From Caldisericota bacterium (GTDB lineage: Bacteria; Caldisericota; JANLFM01): a stretch of DNA of 64,000 bases. Shown piece by piece: positions 60,393 through 64,000 of this stretch (the stretch's first letter is position 1; every line of letters begins with the position of its first letter). Below the pieces are notes generated by a model that was not told the DNA's origin, ran no database searches, and saw nothing but the letters and a program-made list of their open reading frames with translations. The translations under genes were made by a program, and so were the position numbers. The DNA is taken from NCBI GenBank assembly GCA_024655965.1, contig JANLFL010000002.1, forward strand, positions 222,203 through 286,202, given 5' to 3'.

Positions 60393-61529
60393 GTGGTAGG
60401 AGCGAAGTTAGCGAAAAACATAGTTTCTGCTTACTCTACAGGGTCCTTTGGGAAATTCCTGAAAGGGACTCTTATAGGGTTTTTAGTTTTTTGTCTTTTT
60501 TCTCCAAATTTCCCCGTTCCATCTGTCCTTGGTCAAAATTCAGTTCAATTTTCCGACATTTTCTCTTCCTGGGCTCAGCCTGAAATCTTGAAACTTGCCC
60601 AGGCAGGGATCGTCTCCGGGTATCCCGACGGGACTTTCCGCCCCCAAGCCCCAGTTACGCGGGCGGAATTCGCCAGAATGGTCGTTTCTTCCTTTGCCTC
60701 CCCGTCTGAAAGCCCACCCTCCTTCAAGGATGTCCCCCAGGACTTCTGGGCTTCCCGGTTCATCTCCGGCGCCCAGTTAATGGGCTGGATTACCGGATTT
60801 CCCGACGGGACTTTCCGCCCTCAGGAACCGGTGACCCGCGCCCAGGCCCTGGCTGTGTTAGCCCGGATCGGCGGTTGGAAGGAGGAGGCTTGGACATATC
60901 CCATCCCCTCTTCCTCCTGGGCTTTAGGATTTGTGGCGGCTGCCCTTTCCAAAGGGATCATCCGGGAGTCTGACCCTTACTGGGATGGGACTAATAATTT
61001 TGCGGATTTCCCCTGCCAGAGACAGGAAATCGCCGCTTTCCTTGAGAGGACTCTCGAGCAGTTGAGGCCCTCTCTCCTTTCTCAGGTTGAGGTTCAGGGA
61101 GAGACAGCAACCACCATTCTGGGGGAAAAGGAGGAATATCTCCTCTCTCTTATAAATTCCGAACGGGAAAAAGCAGGGCTGAACCAGCTTCGCTGGGACT
61201 CCACCCTTGCGGAATTCGCAAGGGAGTACGCGGAGGAGATGGGCACAAACGGGTTCTTCTCCCATGTTTCTCCCATCTCCGGAAGTTTCCAGGAAAGGGC
61301 GAAGGTACTCTTCGAGAAGGGTTTCATTTTTGTGGGAGAGAACATCGCCCGGATCGCCAATACGAGCTCTTATCCCTATCAATCGATCCTCTCCTCAATT
61401 CACAATTCCTTCATGAATTCCCCCACCCACAGGGACAACATCCTCAACCCCAATTGGAATCTGGTAGGAATCGGGATCTGGACAGACGGGAATTGGCTCT
61501 ACCTTGAGGTCTGCTTTGGCTCTCGTTAG
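60393..61529 (+). CDS. S-layer-homology protein with CAP/SCP (YkwD-like) domain
   Basis: A 378-residue exported protein; GTG 60393 follows AGGAGCGGAG. After a signal peptide (FLVFCLFSPNFPVPSVLG) come three SLH repeats, about 50-100, 105-155 and 160-215, with ILKLAQAGIVSGYPDGTFRP, ISGAQLMGWITGFPDGTFRP, and a third with FPCQRQEIAAFLERTL. The C-terminus is a CAP domain (LLSLINSEREKAGLNQL, FFSHVSPIS, GENIA, SPTHRDNILNPNWNLVGIGI), with the cleft His pair and Glu present. SLH binds pyruvylated wall polymer; CAP enzymes are linked to wall or lipid modification. Confidence 0.93.
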   Translation: MVGAKLAKNIVSAYSTGSFGKFLKGTLIGFLVFCLFSPNFPVPSVLGQNSVQFSDIFSSWAQPEILKLAQAGIVSGYPDGTFRPQAPVTRAEFARMVVSSFASPSESPPSFKDVPQDFWASRFISGAQLMGWITGFPDGTFRPQEPVTRAQALAVLARIGGWKEEAWTYPIPSSSWALGFVAAALSKGIIRESDPYWDGTNNFADFPCQRQEIAAFLERTLEQLRPSLLSQVEVQGETATTILGEKEEYLLSLINSEREKAGLNQLRWDSTLAEFAREYAEEMGTNGFFSHVSPISGSFQERAKVLFEKGFIFVGENIARIANTSSYPYQSILSSIHNSFMNSPTHRDNILNPNWNLVGIGIWTDGNWLYLEVCFGSR

Positions 61530-61949
61530 ATTTCCCGAAAATCCTAATGGATCGTCGCTTGCGCTCCGGGGAGCAACCCGGACCGCCATGAACATAGCTT
61601 TGCCGAACCGCTTTTTCACAAAATTTCATAAGGGGGGTGATGGAAAAGACCTTTAAAGCGATTTGCCTCCCAACTGAATAAGGGATAACCCTGTAAATCC
61701 CATTGAATGGCCTTTCAACTTTTCCGCCCAATTTCACCAAATAAACCCCGGATAAAATTGGGAAAAACATTGAGAAACAAATTCCCGGCCATTTAAAGGA
61801 TATAAGGCCCCTTAAAAAGTCTTTCCTAAAAGGATATAAAGAAAATTTAGGGAGGAGATTTAGATTTTGTTTAAAAATTAAAAGGGGAATTAGTGTTTTT
61901 TTGTCCATTTAAACCTTTTATTTGTTTAAAAAAAATTTTTTGAAAAATA
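61530..61949. other. Gene-free region before the adhesin promoter
   Basis: About 420 bp with no convincing coding frame on either strand. Near the left end a GC-richer block (61550-61615) carries a short GCTCC-GG-GGAGC hairpin and ends in GCTTTTTC, so it may hold the terminator of the SLH-CAP gene. An 8-bp inverted repeat CCCAATTT...AAATTGGG spans about 61727-61763. The remainder is A/T-rich. Confidence 0.35.
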
Positions 61950-61978
61950 TTGACATTGGGAGATCTTTTCTTTATAGT
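61950..61978 (+). promoter_or_regulatory. Strong promoter of the adhesin transcript
   Basis: Consensus TTGACA (61950-61955), a 17-bp spacer, and TATAGT (61973-61978). Transcription would begin near 61985, giving a leader of about 450 nt that contains both 103-bp elements before the adhesin ATG at 62436. Confidence 0.8.
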
Positions 61979-62133
61979 TAGTAAAAATATGCTGGATTTT
62001 CGAAAAAGTTTTTCGTCTACCAAACCCTCCGGGGTGGTCAAAAATTTTCCGGTGTATTTTAAATGGAACTTTTTCAAAAGCCATCAGGCAAAAGCGAGGA
62101 AGGATTCGTAAAGAAAAATTGTTAGAAAAATAG

Positions 62134-62236
62134 GCGGAGGCGAAGAAGTCCCTCGGAATAATTGGGCGCTTTAGAGGGACGGAGCCAGTGGCGCAACCGG
62201 CCGCAGGAAGTGAAAGCGGACCGGTTTTTTGTTTTT
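62134..62236 (+). ncRNA. Leader RNA element, copy 1 (candidate cis-regulatory RNA with intrinsic terminator)
   Basis: 103 bp identical to 62306-62408. From the 5' end: GCGG; a 7-bp stem GTCCCTC/GAGGGAC with a 19-base loop; a small GCC-AGT-GGC stem; then AACCGGCCGC, an 11-base loop and GCGGACCGGTT (10-bp stem with one bulged A) followed by TTTTTTGTTTTT, an intrinsic terminator. The initial GCGG can instead pair with CCGC (62201-62204) in the terminator's upper stem, as a closing helix would. This is the layout of a transcription-attenuation riboswitch, but I cannot match it to a known class. Confidence 0.7.
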
Positions 62237-62305
62237 AAAAAAGGTTCAGTTTTTAAGAGGAATTTAAGAAAGGAGCAAATTTAGAAGAAAAAATTAATGG
62301 AGCAC

Positions 62306-62408
62306 GCGGAGGCGAAGAAGTCCCTCGGAATAATTGGGCGCTTTAGAGGGACGGAGCCAGTGGCGCAACCGGCCGCAGGAAGTGAAAGCGGACCGGTTTT
62401 TTGTTTTT
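62306..62408 (+). ncRNA. Leader RNA element, copy 2 (candidate cis-regulatory RNA with intrinsic terminator)
   Basis: Exact second copy, offset by 172 bp. The 69 bp between copies is A-rich and not repeated. The terminator of copy 2 ends 14 bp before the ribosome site (AAAGGAGG) of the adhesin gene. Two terminators in series would keep the gene off unless both are overcome. Confidence 0.7.
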
Positions 62409-62435
62409 TAAAAGTTTTCCTTAAAGGAGGGAAAT

Positions 62436-64000
62436 ATGGGCAAAAACTTAATAAAGAGTCCCGGAATCAGGGCGCTGGTGGTTTTTACGATCATCGCACT
62501 GGTTTTGGGGATTTACCTGCCGCCTCTGGGAACGAGCGCGGCTGACAAAGGGGAACCAAAGGAACCCCTAAGAATAGTAGTTCCGGTGGAGGAACCAGGA
62601 ATTTCTGATGAGATCAACCCTTCTCAACCAGAACCGGATCGCCCCCCGGATGAAACTGAATGCCATGTAACGGTCGAGGTACTTAAACTGGATTCCGTTA
62701 CCTCATCGCCACTTGCCGGGGCAAAATACAAATTGGAATGGTGGGACCCTTCAAAAGGACCTAACGGTAGTTGGGTGGAAATTACCCCCCAGAAAACAAC
62801 TGGATCCGACGGGTTGGTGTCATGGAACCCAAACAAGTACGGAAAATATAAAGTTACCGAGGTGGGTGCTCCTTCTGGATACAAGGACGCAAACCCCAAA
62901 TCCCAGGAAAAAACCCAAAACACTGATGGAACATTAAGTTTCACGTTCCTTAATGAACCAAAACAATCAGGGACAACACTCTCTGCCACAAAAACTGCTT
63001 CCGGTTTCTTGGAGACAACATACGAATGGAGTATTGAGAAAACCGCGGTTCCAACCCTTCTTAACCTTATTGTGGGAGGTTCAGCTCCGGTCGACTACTT
63101 CATTAATGTCACAAAAAGCACTGGAACAGTTCAAGCCTGTGTCCAGGGTTACGTAACTGTTACAAATGGCGGAGGAGTTGCTACCCAAAATCTAACCATT
63201 ACCGACACCCTTTTTTACAAAAAAACCGGCGGGGGTTACGATTATGTTGCAATAAGTTTCCAGATCGACACCTCCGCAAAACCAATATTGGACCCGGGAG
63301 AAACTTACAGCTACCCCTACAAGGTTTACTTCACTCCCCCTCCCGATGCCACCGGGTACAAGAACACCGCCCATGTTACAATTACCAACCACTCGGGAAG
63401 TATCGGTATTCCATTTGGGCCTGCGCCAAGCTATTCTTTTTCCTCTTTAACTCAGGTTTCCAAAAACGAGGGAGTGTATGTTTGGGATGAAACCTGGAAC
63501 ACTCTTCTTGGATATACCAACACAAGCACCACATATCAATTTACCCGGACTTTAACCTGCACCCAGGAAGGAGAAGAAACAGTTGAGAACTGGGCGGTAA
63601 TTCTCGATGAAGCAGGTGCAGAATTAGACAGGGATGATGCCACGGTTACTTTAATAAATACCCTCCCAAGCGGAGAGGTGGAATTGGAAAAGGTCTACGT
63701 GGGAGACGCTCCCACCGATCCGATCTCCTTCACTTTGACCAGCACGGACAACAGCTACTCCGAAACCAAGCAACTGACCGGGGCGGGAAGCCTGAGCTGG
63801 AATGATCTTCCCTGGGGTGAGTACACCCTCTCCGAGGCTGTCCCTGCCGGATACACGGTTGAGGGATTGCCCCAGACCTTCACCATAGACGGGGAACACC
63901 TCTCCTTCACCTTCACGGCCACTAACAGCCAGAATGAGGGGTCTGTGGAATTGGAAAAGGTCTACGTGGGAGACGCTCCCACCGATCCGATCTCCTTCAC
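62436..64000 (+). CDS. Large surface adhesin, SpaA/collagen-B-like repeats (partial, runs off the right edge)
   Basis: ATG 62436 lies 5 bp after AAAGGAGG; the first 521 codons are in the window. A signal peptide (ALVVFTIIALVLGIYLPPLG, then TSAAD) is followed by a Pro-rich spacer, a SpaA-like domain (about 65-165: TVEVLKLDSVTSSPLAGAKY, YKVTEVGAPSGYKDA), a longer beta domain (about 180-410) with DUF11-like features, and then repeats beginning VELEKVYVGDAPTDPISF and ending LSFTFTATNS. Repeats are 89 residues; their first 56 bp are identical at the DNA level (63678-63733 and 63945-64000). Such proteins mediate attachment. The anchor lies beyond the window. Confidence 0.9.
   Translation, partial: MGKNLIKSPGIRALVVFTIIALVLGIYLPPLGTSAADKGEPKEPLRIVVPVEEPGISDEINPSQPEPDRPPDETECHVTVEVLKLDSVTSSPLAGAKYKLEWWDPSKGPNGSWVEITPQKTTGSDGLVSWNPNKYGKYKVTEVGAPSGYKDANPKSQEKTQNTDGTLSFTFLNEPKQSGTTLSATKTASGFLETTYEWSIEKTAVPTLLNLIVGGSAPVDYFINVTKSTGTVQACVQGYVTVTNGGGVATQNLTITDTLFYKKTGGGYDYVAISFQIDTSAKPILDPGETYSYPYKVYFTPPPDATGYKNTAHVTITNHSGSIGIPFGPAPSYSFSSLTQVSKNEGVYVWDETWNTLLGYTNTSTTYQFTRTLTCTQEGEETVENWAVILDEAGAELDRDDATVTLINTLPSGEVELEKVYVGDAPTDPISFTLTSTDNSYSETKQLTGAGSLSWNDLPWGEYTLSEAVPAGYTVEGLPQTFTIDGEHLSFTFTATNSQNEGSVELEKVYVGDAPTDPISF
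63678..64000 (+). repeat. Tandem coding repeat in the adhesin (period 267 bp)
   Basis: The 56 bp at 63678-63733 recur exactly at 63945-64000, where the window ends, giving a period of 267 bp (89 codons). Identity at the DNA level shows recent duplication or gene conversion; more copies probably follow. Confidence 0.9.

Noticed and set aside
60170..60421. 83-codon minus-strand frame upstream of thpR
   Set aside because: Translates AT-rich promoter DNA of the SLH-CAP gene into a Lys/Ile/Phe-rich sequence.
61444..61908. Minus-strand 154-codon frame after the SLH-CAP gene
   Set aside because: No ribosome site, no recognisable family, and it overlaps the end of a well-supported gene.
62134..62408. 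Identification of the tandem leader element as a c-di-GMP-I riboswitch
   Set aside because: The adhesin context fits, but the conserved GGCAAACC and GGGACGCAAAGCC core segments are absent, so I left the class open.
62297..62545. Plus-strand open frame through leader copy 2 into the adhesin start
   Set aside because: No ribosome site at a usable distance, and it is explained by the repeated RNA element and the overlapping adhesin gene.
1..64000. CRISPR arrays, insertion sequences, prophage genes
   Set aside because: No regularly spaced short repeats, transposase or integrase motifs, or terminal inverted repeats were seen; the only long exact repeats are the leader elements and the adhesin coding repeat.

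Overview
The window is bacterial chromosome of roughly half G+C (by eye), densely packed on both strands. The order recA-recX-rny-ymdB-spoVS(x2)-miaB-miaA, the S-layer-homology protein, the copper-amine-oxidase-N 'stalk' proteins and a SpaA/collagen-B-like adhesin point to a Gram-positive-related Terrabacteria lineage (Bacillota-like, or a deep anaerobic branch such as OPB41-type Actinobacteriota or Atribacterota). Tungsten-type aldehyde:ferredoxin oxidoreductase, indolepyruvate:ferredoxin oxidoreductase and an ADP-forming acyl-CoA synthetase point to an anaerobe that ferments amino acids. The taxonomic guess is inference only.

Layout. 1-6.6 kb: an MFS exporter fragment, an L-fucose-isomerase-like protein and a GAF/HD-GYP phosphodiesterase (minus), a membrane metalloprotease-PDZ-Lon fusion (plus), and two unknown proteins. 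6.6-15.1 kb: a secreted repeat protein, a CIRCE-like hairpin, a DrrA/B-type ABC exporter with a P3-type proton ATPase, the deletion scar of a sugar kinase and aldolase, a leaderless tetR with a class III aminotransferase, and an Mrp/NBP35 Fe-S carrier. 15.2-24.4 kb: lipoprotein, THEP1 NTPase, MASE3 histidine kinase, AOR with a MoaD-like partner, an Fpg-like glycosylase, DUF488, a secreted protein, an alkyltransferase-like protein and a two-chagasin secreted protein. 24.4-34.3 kb: a 511-bp gene-free gap, two related presumed alpha-toroid proteins, a free-standing B3/B4 domain, a NatA/NatB-type ABC pair, a CPA2 antiporter, tRNA-Ser(GCT), an MFS transporter and a VOC protein.

50.8-34.3 kb (minus) is one apparent operon of sixteen genes, nearly all overlapping or within 20 bp, starting at a sigma70-type promoter with an inverted-repeat operator beside a divergent iclR and ending at a 26-bp palindrome. 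It encodes acyl-CoA synthetase (ADP-forming), IorA, IorB, an Asp/Glu/hydantoin racemase, a polar amino-acid ABC importer with two long permeases, a threonine-synthase-like enzyme, a threonine-dehydratase-like enzyme, RidA, a hydantoinase/dihydropyrimidinase, an aminotransferase, aspartate carbamoyltransferase, a PhzF-like enzyme and a PPC/DUF296 protein. Together they could import an amino acid or cyclic ureide, open and racemise it, deaminate it to a 2-oxo acid, oxidise that to acyl-CoA with ferredoxin, and conserve ATP.

52.8-60.2 kb is the housekeeping block (miaA, miaB, two spoVS, ymdB, rny, recX, recA, thpR). 60.2-64 kb is cell surface: an SLH-CAP protein and then a large adhesin that runs off the right edge. 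The adhesin has a near-consensus promoter and a leader of about 450 nt carrying two identical 103-bp elements, each ending in an intrinsic terminator. I cannot match this tandem leader RNA to any riboswitch class I know; it is the strongest candidate here for something undescribed.
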